64,000 nucleotides of DNA. It comes from Pleurotus djamor. Lineage: Eukaryota > Basidiomycota > Agaricomycetes > Agaricales > Pleurotaceae. Under the pieces are notes generated by a model that saw nothing but the letters and a program-made list of their open reading frames with translations, was not told the origin of the DNA and did not search any database. The position numbers and the translations under genes were made by a program. Below are positions 32,224 through 41,692 of this stretch, piece by piece. Positions within the stretch are counted from its first letter, which is position 1. Every line of letters starts with the position of its first letter. The DNA is taken from assembly GCA_029747585.1 (NCBI GenBank), contig JAPEVF010000106.1, forward strand, positions 45,053 through 109,052. Direction: 5' to 3'.

Positions 32224-33967
32224 GGTTCCCGTTCACCATTTCTCGCACTGCTTCATGGTGGGCATGGCCCAAGCGGTAATGCCAAGTCTCTTGGGTAGCC
32301 GGGGCTGAGTAAAAGGCAGAATGTTCTGTACGAGCTGACGAGCAGTTCAGCTTGTATAGGTTGCGCTCAGTCAGGCATCCAGATGCCATGAGAGCACCCG
32401 ACGAGCCATAGAGGGATACATGTGAGCTTTCGAAGGTAACTCGGCAGCGCAAGCGGCTGATAAGTGCTGAGATCGAGAGCAGACGAACGGTGGAGTTTGG
32501 AATAAAGAGCACATTATCCAGAGTGATCGAGCAGCCACGGCCAAGCAGAAGCTTGATCTTCCCAATGCCAGTTGCAAAAATAGCTGAACCTCCGACACCT
32601 TGTACTCTTCGAGGCGGAATAGGGTAGAGCTCGAAGAAGTCGCCTCGTTCTGGAGATATATGTGTTGAGGCGCCACTATCAAGGTAGAAAGGGAGGTGAG
32701 ACATATCGACTGGTCGTCGTCGCTGAGTAAAGTCAGGAGCAAAGGCAGCAACGTGAGTGATGGGCCGCTTCAGCGAGTGCGTTTTCCAGTCACAGGAGGT
32801 AGACAAGGAGTCCGTCGTTAGCAACCAGGCTGAGTATTCTTCCATGTGAGCGATCCCAGCAAATGGATTTGGGGAATCACTGAGTGGGAGAGGTCCGTTG
32901 TTCTCGTGTAGCAGGAAAGCTTGCCGTGTGTTCGGATCAAGCAAATACTCGTTTCCCCCGTGCTTGAGGATTGATGGGTTTGCAGAGGGGACGGGAGGAG
33001 GTGGCGCTGCGGGCACTGTTGTGGCCATTGCGGCCGTGTCGTCACGTTTCCGTTTCTTGCCTTGGCGAGCCGCGAAGCTCTCTTCAATGGACTTCCCAGC
33101 CATACCACCCCCCGGTCTAACACAGAATTCAACCGTGTGGTTGTTGAGATTACAATTCTTACATTTTCGGCGCGATGGAGGCGGTGGCTTGTGATGTGAC
33201 GAGCTCGAGGCAGGGGCGGATGCTTTTGAGTAGAGGGCAATATTTTCACGTTCGAGCTGATTGTGCATACGAATCCGCTTGTCGAGCTCCTCTTCGCCAA
33301 AAGGAACTCCAGTATTGTTGACTCCATTGACTATGAAGTCTCGAATCGCGGGGACGCCACGGCTGGCGGACATGGCGGCCACCATAAGGAAGTCGAGGTT
33401 AGACATTGGACCCATTTCACAGATTTGACGGTGAACTTCCTTGATTTCATACCACTCCTGTTCTATATCAGCCCCCGGCTCCGTCGAAAACCTCATACCC
33501 ATGAGCTTGTCCTGCAGCAGGACACGATGGAGAGTTCCTCGATTCGTATGTCGCTCCTTGAGGGCTGTCCACACCTCGCTCGCTTTCTCCTTCTCGTGTT
33601 TCACAAGGAAGTTTTGCTCTATTTCTGAACAGTTGAATTTGATGAAAGAAGCGATGGTCGTGTCGTTGTTGAGGTAATTTTCATGCGCCCTAGGTTCCGT
33701 ATTCGGATCGGGGATGCGTTGAGAGTTGTCGAGATAGCGTTTTGCCGGCGGGATGGCCATGTTCAGAGCGAGAGTGATTTCTTTCGACCAGCTAACCCAG
33801 TTATTTCTTCTCAGATCGAGGCGTTTGTCGTTCGGCCACATATCATTTTTGATGGTGTATTCTCGAACGGACGGGTTGGTAATATCGGAGGCGACAAGTT
33901 GAGGTATTGGTGCCGAGCTGGAACCTTCGCCGCTGTCGGCTGAAGTAGATCTCGTACTAGGAGCCAT
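32117..33967 (-). CDS. Copia Gag, protease and integrase zinc finger
   Basis: Start MAPSTRSTSADSGEGSS, 205 bp inside the 5' LTR. The Gag core includes NNWVSWSKEITLALNMAIPP and VWTALKERHTNRGTLHRVLL, with a nucleocapsid zinc knuckle CKNCNLNNHTVEFC. The aspartic protease active site is FYLDSGASTHISPERGDF. At the end is the GAG-pre-integrase zinc finger: HYRLGHAHHEAV (two His) and CEFC (two Cys). The frame ends with a stop just past it; a +1 shift continues into the integrase core. Confidence 0.93.
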   Translation of the reverse strand: MAPSTRSTSADSGEGSSSAPIPQLVASDITNPSVREYTIKNDMWPNDKRLDLRRNNWVSWSKEITLALNMAIPPAKRYLDNSQRIPDPNTEPRAHENYLNNDTTIASFIKFNCSEIEQNFLVKHEKEKASEVWTALKERHTNRGTLHRVLLQDKLMGMRFSTEPGADIEQEWYEIKEVHRQICEMGPMSNLDFLMVAAMSASRGVPAIRDFIVNGVNNTGVPFGEEELDKRIRMHNQLERENIALYSKASAPASSSSHHKPPPPSRRKCKNCNLNNHTVEFCVRPGGGMAGKSIEESFAARQGKKRKRDDTAAMATTVPAAPPPPVPSANPSILKHGGNEYLLDPNTRQAFLLHENNGPLPLSDSPNPFAGIAHMEEYSAWLLTTDSLSTSCDWKTHSLKRPITHVAAFAPDFTQRRRPVDMSHLPFYLDSGASTHISPERGDFFELYPIPPRRVQGVGGSAIFATGIGKIKLLLGRGCSITLDNVLFIPNSTVRLLSISALISRLRCRVTFESSHVSLYGSSGALMASGCLTERNLYKLNCSSARTEHSAFYSAPATQETWHYRLGHAHHEAVREMVNGNLAEGMPSSLPCDISKCEFCIRATRDRPSRTRTWTC

Positions 33968-34020
33968 TTTTGGCAGATGTATGCGCGTTGGTTGGAATTA
34001 TTATGGGAAGATGAAGGTGT

Positions 34021-34112
34021 CGCCTTAGGCGTATCGCGTGTGCTGCAGGATATCGCCTTTGGCGTATCGCAGAAAGAGTCGCAGAGGATATGTTTCGCCT
34101 ATGGCGTATCGC
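34021..34112. repeat. Three copies of a 17-bp palindromic repeat in the copia leader
   Basis: CGCCTTAGGCGTATCGC (34021-34037), CGCCTTTGGCGTATCGC (34054-34070) and CGCCTATGGCGTATCGC (34096-34112). Each holds a short stem (CGCC/GGCG), and only the two loop-centre bases vary. They lie in the untranslated leader between primer-binding site and Gag. Confidence 0.85.
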
Positions 34113-34159
34113 AGGAGAAGATGGGTGAACTTGCGCGCGTTGTTTCTCAGAGTTATGCG

Positions 34160-34171
34160 GGGCCCATAACC
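34160..34171 (-). other. Primer-binding site for initiator tRNA-Met (internal, half-tRNA type)
   Basis: The plus-strand bases GGGCCCATAACC abut the LTR exactly. This 12-mer equals the anticodon-arm sequence of eukaryotic initiator tRNA-Met, so the element RNA (GGTTATGGGCCC) would pair there instead of with the tRNA 3' end. Drosophila copia primes in this way, with a tRNA-iMet fragment. Confidence 0.85.
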
Positions 34172-34396
34172 TGTAAACTGGTAACCGCTACTCTCAGTGA
34201 ACGTACGGTGCAAGCTAAGTATATTCATACCTGGTAACCGCTACTCTAGATACAGAGTCAGCTAGGGTATGAAGTGAAATGGGGAACTGATCCTTACCTC
34301 AGTGAACGTACGGTGCAAGCTAAGGAAGCAAGCGCCGACGCACACCGAGGATGTATCCTACGAGTACGTAAGCATGTCCGACACTTCATGTCGACA
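34172..34396 (-). repeat. Copia LTR (5' LTR of the element)
   Basis: 225 bp, identical to 29080-29304. It is the promoter-bearing LTR for the minus-strand element. Confidence 0.95.
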
Positions 34397-34401
34397 CCGA
34401 G
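34397..34401. repeat. Target-site duplication, right copy (CCGAG)
   Basis: Matches 29075-29079. Five bases is the usual target duplication of copia elements. Confidence 0.9.
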
Positions 34402-35172
34402 TACCCTCCAGCCGCAGGCTTGGTCACCGAATACATGGAGGACTCGGTAAGACCGATCGTCGTTTTGATCGGATCGACGACTTATTTTTGCTTTTGTGCT
34501 AGGTACTCCTTGAACTACAAGGGTCTTGCGTATAAGACTATCTGGGTCGAATACCCTGATATCGAGAGCTTATGCAAGAAGATCGGTGCGGAGCCAACCA
34601 GCAAGAAGGCAGATGGTCGTCCCCATTATACCCTTCCTGTGATCCACGACCAGACCACAGGCACCGTCGTGTCGGATGGAGCAGCAATTGCAGAGTATCT
34701 CGATAAACAATACCCCGATACACCCAAACTCTTCCCAGAAGGAACCGCAGCCCTCCAGCACGGCTTCATCGCCGCTTACTTCAACAACATTGCAGCACTT
34801 TTCCAGTTCTCCTTGCCGCAGACGAACAGCATCCTCTTGCCACGCAGTGAAGCATACTTCAGGTCCACTCGCGAACAGGCGTACCAAACAACCATGGAGA
34901 AACTCGTTCCGTCAGGCGAGAAGCGGGACATTGAGTGGGGGAAATATAGGGACGGTTTGGGAAAGGTCGACTCTTGGATCAGCAAGAGCCGCGGGACGTT
35001 TGCGATGGGAGATACCATCACGTTTGCCGACATCTCGGTTGCTTCATTCATCATATGGTTGAGGGTCATCTGGGGTGAGGACAGCGAGCAATGGAAGGAT
35101 ATCAAGTCATGGCACAATGGCCGCTGGGAGAGACTCCTTGATGGTTTGTCCAAATATGCTGCGACGGACTAG

Positions 35173-35750
35173 CCAGATTGTAATCATTCATCGTCAGCCA
35201 TGTCACGTCATTGCACCTCAAGTGAATTTGTTCTAGGACCGGGCGGAGATGCTGCGACAAAGTACCCCAGGTCCAATCTATGACGAAAATGGGGTCGTTT
35301 ACTGCAGATCAAAAGCTCTAAAGCTTAATTGCTTTATCGGAACCTTTTACAAAGATATTAAGGGACGAACGATCTGGGAAGCAAAGTGCATGTGTATTAT
35401 AATATCAGAGCGCGACAAAGGAAAGCTACCGATAAATAAAGGAGAGATGGACATGATCTCAGCGTGTCATCATTCGTACTTTGCATAAGATACCTAGAAG
35501 AAAAGGATGAACAGTTAGCGTTTGAGAATCGAGGGACCAAATTTCAAAGCACGACATACTGGAACCAAATTAGACTAAGAGCCTTACAACCTGGCCTGCG
35601 CATTCTTCCCACTAAACAGCGATCTACACAGACGTCAGCCGCCGTAACCGCCCATCCATTTAATGGAGACATACCTGTCCCCACCACTCCACCCTTCACC
35701 CCACCCGACGTACCCAAGTCGGACGGGGCTCCTATGAGCCAACAGAACCG
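35173..35750. other. Convergent 3' flanks of GST and eRF1
   Basis: No gene-like frame. Simply the 3' sides of two genes that face each other. Confidence 0.5.
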
Positions 35751-37331
35751 TCAAATATCATCATCGTCCGAGTAGAACTCATCCTCGTCTTCGTCAGCAG
35801 CGCCCAGCGTAGTGAAGTCAACCTTGTAACGAAGCAGACCTCCAATACCACCAAAGCCCTTGACGAACTGCGCTCCTTCCTGAGATCGGTTGGTGACGAA
35901 CTCGAGGTTGGCACCGAATTCTTTGTATTTGTCGGCGAACCATTCGAGGAGAGGTTGCGGTTCGACTACTTGCTCCATTTCGGTTCCGGTTGACTTATCA
36001 ATGAACCTTTCGCGGTCTTTCTCTTGTTCCTTGTTGACGTGAACAATGATCTCCTCTGAGAAAATGTCAGTGAACTACACAAGTACAACGTTACTTGAAA
36101 CGCACCTGCAGCGGCATTGCGGAGTACGTATCGTGTAATGTCGAGGTTCTCCCATACGATCAGTGTTTCGACGGCTCCAAGTTCTAGGGCTTTTAGGGTA
36201 TCGTCGATACCGAAGCAGTACTTTCCGGTATCTTGACTGATTTCGTCGAAGTATTTTTGGATGAGACGCTTCTCCTGGACGAACTTGACATTGGCCAGTG
36301 ATTCGGCCGCGAGTTCAATAGCCTGTTTCCGTTCAGTATCCTGACACGAAGGGCGGAAAAGAAAAAGAACAACGCACTTGATTGAAACCATTCTCTCCAC
36401 CATAACTGACATCAACCACTTTGATGATTTTGGCAGCGAGACGTTGGTCAAACATGTCACTCTGACTCAACTCCGTCTTGAAATCAGCGCTTCCAGCCAG
36501 AACAAGACCAGTGACGTTGACTTTGTCACCGCTAACGAAATGCTGTACCGCCAGTTCAGCGACCTTGCGCACGTAGTTGTGTCGCTTTTCGTCACGGAGA
36601 CGTGAGAAACGAAGAGCAGATTGACCACCACGGCCGTGCTTTTTAGGCAGATCCACAGTGAATTTGTGAATTACTTCACGCGTGTTTCCGGCAAGTGTGC
36701 CGAATAGCGTGCCGTTACCGTCCATGACGATGAAGCCGAAGCGTGAGTCGGATTCCAAGAGTTCTGATAGAGCTTCAGTGTGAAATTTGTTGTCGCAGAG
36801 GTATAATGAGCTGAGCGCAAGAATGGGTCAGGCGAGTGACAGGGAAGAGTGTGTTGATCATTGGCTCACGTATTTATGGGTTTGTGGGGTTCGAAATCGA
36901 AGGAAACTTTCTTTTCTTTCCCTTCGTCTGTCAAGATCGTGCCGACAAAAAGCACGAGGCCGTTCGGAGGGACGCGATTGTAAAGTTTAAGTCTCTGCTG
37001 GGTACTCGTGATGGCTGATAATACGGAGAGACGATTGACTCGGGACTTGATGTTGGATGCTGTCCCATATTCCTGAGTTAACATGGCCGATGCACGAGAT
37101 ATTTGATCCTAAAGCAGCGCTCAGTACAAGCAATTGTGTAAATGGCTGATAGACTCACTTTTGGTGGAATGATGAGACTGATCATGGACGTCCCAGCTCT
37201 GTGACGAGATGCAGCCATGCGGCAACGAACAGATCGACAAAAGTTACTGACCCTCTTGCGGAGTCAAGGCTCTTGATGAGCTTTTTGACCTTCCACATCT
37301 GGATATTCTGCTCTGCAGCGTCCGTAGCCAT
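35751..37331 (-). CDS. SUP45: Eukaryotic peptide chain release factor eRF1
   Basis: Reads all three stop codons in the ribosomal A site and, with eRF3, triggers peptide release. Start [27 protein letters not shown], then across an intron [13 protein letters not shown]. Stop-decoding motifs are present: NIKS in [14 protein letters not shown] and YxCxxxF as [14 protein letters not shown]. The peptidyl-hydrolysis motif is [14 protein letters not shown]. The C-terminal eRF3-binding domain follows ([33 protein letters not shown]) with the usual acidic tail. Six or seven short introns; full length. Confidence 0.97.
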
Positions 37332-37393
37332 GTTGATCGTGTAGTATGCAGGAAGAAACGCGCAACTTTGACCTGTTGGCTGCAACTTTTTAC

Positions 37394-37407
37394 ATATATA
37401 TATATAT
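37394..37407 (-). promoter_or_regulatory. (AT)n tract, probable TATA element of eRF1
   Basis: Seven AT repeats about 65 bp before the eRF1 start codon, a suitable place for TBP binding. Confidence 0.4.
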
Positions 37408-37877
37408 TAGCGCCCAAGATCATGTGGGAGATTACGTAAGTAAGTCCAAAGGTGACTCAGGAGAGCGATATGGGGAGTACAGGGGCAGAGAAGCCCGAGG
37501 GAACGTGGCCTCGACTTCGATTTAGCTTCACGCTTCGCAAGAAATGACTCCGTATACTTTAGTGATGGAGCATATCTGTACACAGAATTATTGGACTGAG
37601 TCACGACAAAGTCATCCCTGTCTGAGGCTTCTGACATTTCTGATATCCTCTTGGAGCCGAACTCGAGCTTGAGAGAGACGCGAGGCAAACGCCGCGAGTA
37701 AGCATGTAATGTAGCAGGCAAATAGCGAGGGTGACCTGGTCCTTGCACTCACACGATTGCGGGGACTTCAATTCTGCATGCGGAAGCAAATCGCCGATAC
37801 GATCAGAAGTGGCGGTACATCTCGGTTTGTCAATGTTTACCCATTGTCCTGGATAGAGCGGAATTTGAATTGACTCA

Positions 37878-37885
37878 TATATAAA
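37878..37885 (+). promoter_or_regulatory. TATA box of the Hsp20-like gene
   Basis: TATATAAA 37 bp before the ATG at 37922; the leader must be very short. Confidence 0.55.
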
Positions 37886-37921
37886 GCGCGTCGTCGTTTT
37901 CCATCGACTTCCATCCTCGCA

Positions 37922-39170
37922 ATGTCCTACCCTCACCATGGGCAGTATCCCGAGAGCTTTTCTGGCTCATCTACACCTCATAGCTATCCGTGGGAGCCCG
38001 AACAAAATATCCAGCAGCAGCCATATCCAGTTGAAGAAACCCAGCCTCCCCCAAACGAGATCATCCCCAGTCCCGTGCAATATCAATCTAACGCGACTAT
38101 CCACCTTGAGGAGGTACCTCCAGAACGCATCGTACCTTCTCATGGACCTAAAGGTCAGCCTTTTGCTCATCGAGCGATGATCTTGGCAAGTCATGAAGCG
38201 AGCTTAGAAATTGAACACCCTTCGATGGGCGCGAAACCCAGAGCTCGTGTTGATACGACGCGTCCGAGTACCAGTCCTAGTACTTCATCTCTTGTAGCCC
38301 GTCATTCACCTGCGTCGAACTACCCTCCCACTCGGTTTCATCCATACGCCAGGTCACAAAGCGTGGCGGGCACCGTCGTCAATCCCCCAGCACCAAGGAG
38401 TCGACGAGAGTCCGAACCACAACAGTTGAGATTCGCAGATCAGGTATCACCTTCAATACCAGCTTCAATCGCCCCCTCGCCAGCTAGCGTGTCCTCGAGG
38501 AACGTGATCTACGCTCCGCCAGCCCAAGGTTTTAAGTTAGTCGTTTCGATCGGTTCAACAACGTATCACAAGTGCTGACGAATGATCGACCATGTACCAC
38601 AGCTCTCCAACGATCTTAGCTTCGACGCTACCTATCTCTCGCCCGAGGACGGAGGCCCCTCTGCGACAATACCGCATCCGTGCTGATATGAACTATGATC
38701 CTGTCAGTAAGCTGTTCACCGCGATGCTTGAGCTTCCTGGGTCCAAGCAAGGAGACCTCAGCATCACGCTGTCTACCTGCGTATGGAACAGAGTTAGGCA
38801 GGTCGTTGTCTCAGGGAGGTCCACGCCTACCCTTCTTGAGGGGATCTCCGCGAGAGAACGACGCTTCGGCGAATTTACAAGGTCGTTTGTCGTAAGCGAA
38901 GACACAAGGGTGCGCTCCAATTATTCCATTCCATTCATTTTTCTTGGCACAACCCCGTCTTCCCCTCCCCTCCTTTTCCTTTGTCTGATTTCCCATCCTC
39001 TCATTCACGCTTCACTGTTTTGGAGAGATACCGACTTTTTTCGTTTGCTCTCCTTTTACCAACAGCCAGAAGATGTTTCAGCCAAATTAGAAGATGGAAT
39101 CCTCACTTTGAGTATTGCGTGTGGTGAATCAGCTGAGTCGGATGATGCCCATGAAATCCCCATCCGATGA
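37922..39170 (+). CDS. Hsp20/alpha-crystallin-domain protein with long N-terminal region
   Basis: Probable small heat-shock protein-like chaperone or scaffold. The N-terminal ~215 residues are Pro/Ser/Gln-rich and disordered (SYPHHGQYPESFSGSS to NVIYAPPAQGF). Two introns (about 38534-38600 and 38910-39063) join it to the domain: YRIRADMNYDPVSKLFTAML, a first beta-strand pair, VRQVVVSGRSTP, RRFGEFTRSFVVSEDTR, then PEDVSAKLEDGILTLSIACG. RxFGEFxRxFxxPxxxxPEDVxAxxxDGxLTxxI is the alpha-crystallin consensus; the IxI/V tail motif is reduced to HEIPIR. The long disordered head is much larger than in classical sHSPs, so a regulatory rather than a bulk chaperone role is possible. Confidence 0.82.
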
Positions 39171-39780
39171 CGACGCTTGAGGAGAGCTTTTTCACCTCGG
39201 CATTCTTAAGAACCACTATCGCCCATCGAAGATGTCCCTCAACGTATCATTATCAACCACCCCCCGCCAACCTTCAAGTTTTTCAACAAAACGAAGATAG
39301 CTTCTTGTCAATTGCTAACTTATTTCCAGGTCGCCCTTGCGAACTTTCATTAGTTATCGTCTGCTTTATATATTATATATAACCCCCGTGCCGTTTGTAT
39401 CTTGCCCAGCTTGGTCGATTGTTGAGGCAACCGCATGGTTGCTGAAATCGAACGAGCTGTCTCATGTCTCGTACCACCCTCCCCTCAGTTTATCCTGTCC
39501 ATGTCATTGCTCTTTGTACCATCGAAAACCTGCTGTGCCGCTTTTTGTACGGATTACAATGCAACCCCCCGTCAGTCGCTTCGCAAGTCTTATGTTTGAA
39601 CTCTAAGGCTATACGTCTCAAGTCGATCCAATTCCAACCGTGTACGCAGACATCGGACGCAGTGGCCTAGTCCAAAAACCCCCAAATGATGCCGCCAAAT
39701 CCAAATGTCCAAAGAGAAACGGACATACACCATATATAAGTAACATATACAAAGCCGCGCAGCCAAAGGCCCACTCTATG
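39171..39780. other. Convergent 3' flanks
   Basis: 3' region between the Hsp20-like gene and the potassium channel. AT-rich in parts (TTATATATTATATATAA near 39365-39381). No gene seen. Confidence 0.5.
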
Positions 39781-41512
39781 TTATTGCACCCCATCAACAT
39801 CCCTCCCCTTCCCCTTCGAATTCGCCTCCATCATCAACATCAACCGCTGTATATGTTTCCCCTGCATCTCCACCAACGTCCGTAGCTCAGATATCTGACT
39901 ACTCAATTCAGTCTGATTTTGCGCGAGTTTGAAATTGGAGAGATCACGATCGCGTGCGGATTGTTGGGACTCTGAACGGCTTGAAGGAGGTGCGCCGAAT
40001 AGGTTGTGGTCGAAGGAGGGGTGGGAGGGGGAGTCGGGGTCGTCGTTGGGACGCTATGTAGTAGACGGGGGATGTTAGGTTGAGAGTAGGGAAGAGGGAA
40101 GAGGAAGGGGGAGGGGGGAGAAACACATACGTGATGTTGGTTCATTCGTTCCCAGACGATACTGAACTCTCTACCAAGCACGAAACTCGGCAGGGCGATC
40201 AAGAGCAATCCGAATAACAGTAGCGGCAGAGTAACCAAACGGCCAAGGAACGATCTTGGGGTGATTTCGCCATACCCCACGGTGGTGATCGCTAAAATGG
40301 TATTTTTGTCAAGGCACGGTGGAAAGAGGCGTTTGGCGTTGGGTACTTACTGACTAGGACAAACCAAGCGGCAGCGGGGATGGACTATGGTGAAACGTCG
40401 TATTAGAAGCCTGCAATTATGAGAGGTTGAAGGAAACGTACGGCAAATTGAGTTGGATCTCCATCAACGTTGATGAACGTCTCAAGGGTGCTGTCCCATG
40501 TCCCTCGTTCGGCAAAGTACCTGCGAAGACGGATGAATATACTACAGATGAGAGAAAACTACAACTCACAAAAGCGTACTGAATACAGTCAACACCATGA
40601 TTACGAAGAAGCTGATAGCGAGGAGGGCGTGTTGGGATCGGCGAACGGATAGATACATTACTTCTATAGTGCTGTTAAATAATTTAGGTCAGAAATGTGG
40701 GTACGCGAGGGCACAGCGCCCGAGTTTGAGACTAGGTTGCGTTTCCATGTCAGGAAGACTTATAGGATGCCTGGAGGCCAGATACGGAGCCTATATGGGG
40801 TTTGATAGGAGAAGGGACGCACAGTAGGATAGTATTATTGTATCGGAACGGCTTGAACACTCGGAGAAGCCGAAACATGCGCAGGATAGAGAACCGAAAT
40901 AGAACAGACTGGTAGGGGTTCCGGTTAGCAAGACGGACAGATATTGAGGCGAGTACAGTGACTCACAGTATCTTGCTGGAGTATAGTTTCCACATAGTAA
41001 GGTAATATCGATAAAAGATCTATAACGCCGAAAAATGCTGGCACGGCGGTAAATGGATGGTGGTTTTGCGCAAGAAAGGAGGACATACATGTGGCCCACT
41101 TGAACAAGCTTCCCCAAGTATTGCTCCAAGCCAAGCAGCGAGCGACATATTCCACCGTAAACAACGCGACAAGGCTTGTCTCTAGGCCGAACCAGAAACG
41201 CGTGGAGATATAGTGGAACGCTGGAACGGTCTCCAAGATTGTTACGAGTGCTGATATGGCTATGAGAGCGGTTATAAGGATGTGCATCATGAACGCCTGT
41301 GACGATGAATTCGGGCGTTCCATGAGCGCAAAAAGATCCCGCCGCCAAATGGGCTCGATGGTGTCGCAGACCTCGTCCTCGAAAGACTGAGGCTCAGCGA
41401 AAATGTCATTGACATCCTGCGGGGAAGGCGGCGGCCCAGTTCTCTGCTCGACGAGGAATTTTGACTGGTCTGTGTTTCGTATTCGAGTGAGGGGGATATC
41501 GCCAGCAACCAT
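39781..41512 (-). CDS. Voltage-gated potassium channel (Kv type)
   Basis: Six-transmembrane K+ channel subunit that would act as a tetramer in plasma or internal membrane. S1 is AFMMHILITALIAISALVTIL. S2 is WFGLETSLVALFTVEYVARC. S3 lies near PAFFGVIDLLSILPYYV. The S4 voltage sensor is FRFSILRMFRLLRVFKPFRY with basic residues at every third position. The pore carries the selectivity filter TTVGYGEITP, followed by S6 (LPLLLFGLLLIALPSFVLG). After an intron (about 40050-40130) the cytosolic tail has a heptad helix (LSSQISELRTLVEMQGKHIQRLM) and a GKGRD stretch, ending at 39781. At least six introns. The start is uncertain: the ATG at 41512 is the first in frame, but a splice acceptor just upstream suggests a further 5' exon. 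Confidence 0.88.
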
Positions 41513-41692
41513 GCCCAAGCCGTATGTCACTGTCAGAAGTTCAATGTCAAGAAGAAGTGCTTCCTCGGGCTCCGATCACTGGCTGATTGCAGCGTAATGG
41601 CGCTGACATAACGGGAAAACCAGGCGCTGGGGCGCTTAACGGCATGAACGCGTTACGCTGCGCCTCGGCACTTGTGACTATACTTTAGGACG
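41513..41692. promoter_or_regulatory. Short divergent promoter region
   Basis: At most 180 bp separate the channel gene from the next plus-strand gene. No specific motif recognised. Confidence 0.4.

Larger units (their letters stand above)
29080..34396 (-). mobile_element. Full-length Ty1/copia LTR retrotransposon, 5,317 bp
   Basis: The element reads right to left. Order from its 5' end: LTR, primer-binding site, leader with three hairpin repeats, Gag with zinc knuckle, aspartic protease, integrase, reverse transcriptase, RNase H, polypurine tract, LTR. Integrase before reverse transcriptase defines the copia superfamily. The two 225-bp LTRs are identical when read base by base, and the insertion is flanked by CCGAG, so it looks recent. 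The polyprotein needs two +1 frame changes (near 32130-32200 and at an A5 run near 30940), so this copy may no longer be autonomous, or the breaks are sequencing errors. It sits antisense inside exon 1 of the GST gene. Confidence 0.97.
29042..35172 (+). pseudogene. Glutathione S-transferase gene split by a copia element
   Basis: Fungal glutathione transferase that would conjugate glutathione to electrophiles. Exon 1 starts at 29042 (MAEPKIIFYDIP) and is cut after 38 bases by the retrotransposon. It resumes at 34402 as TLQPQAWSPNTWRT, and an intron (34447-34502) joins RT to RYSLNYKGLAYKTIWVEYPD. The thioredoxin-fold motif HYTLPVIHDQTTGTVVSDGA and the C-terminal helices (GTFAMGDTITFADISVASF) follow, ending at 35172. 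Family resemblance is to basidiomycete GSTFu/etherase-type enzymes (inference). Apart from the insertion the frame is intact: removing the element and one CCGAG copy gives an uninterrupted reading frame. As it stands the gene should be null, unless transcription starts again downstream. Confidence 0.9.
37332..37921. promoter_or_regulatory. Divergent promoters eRF1 / Hsp20-like gene
   Basis: About 0.6 kb between divergent starts, containing an AT dinucleotide run near the eRF1 side and a TATA box near the Hsp20 side. No coding frame seen. Confidence 0.55.
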
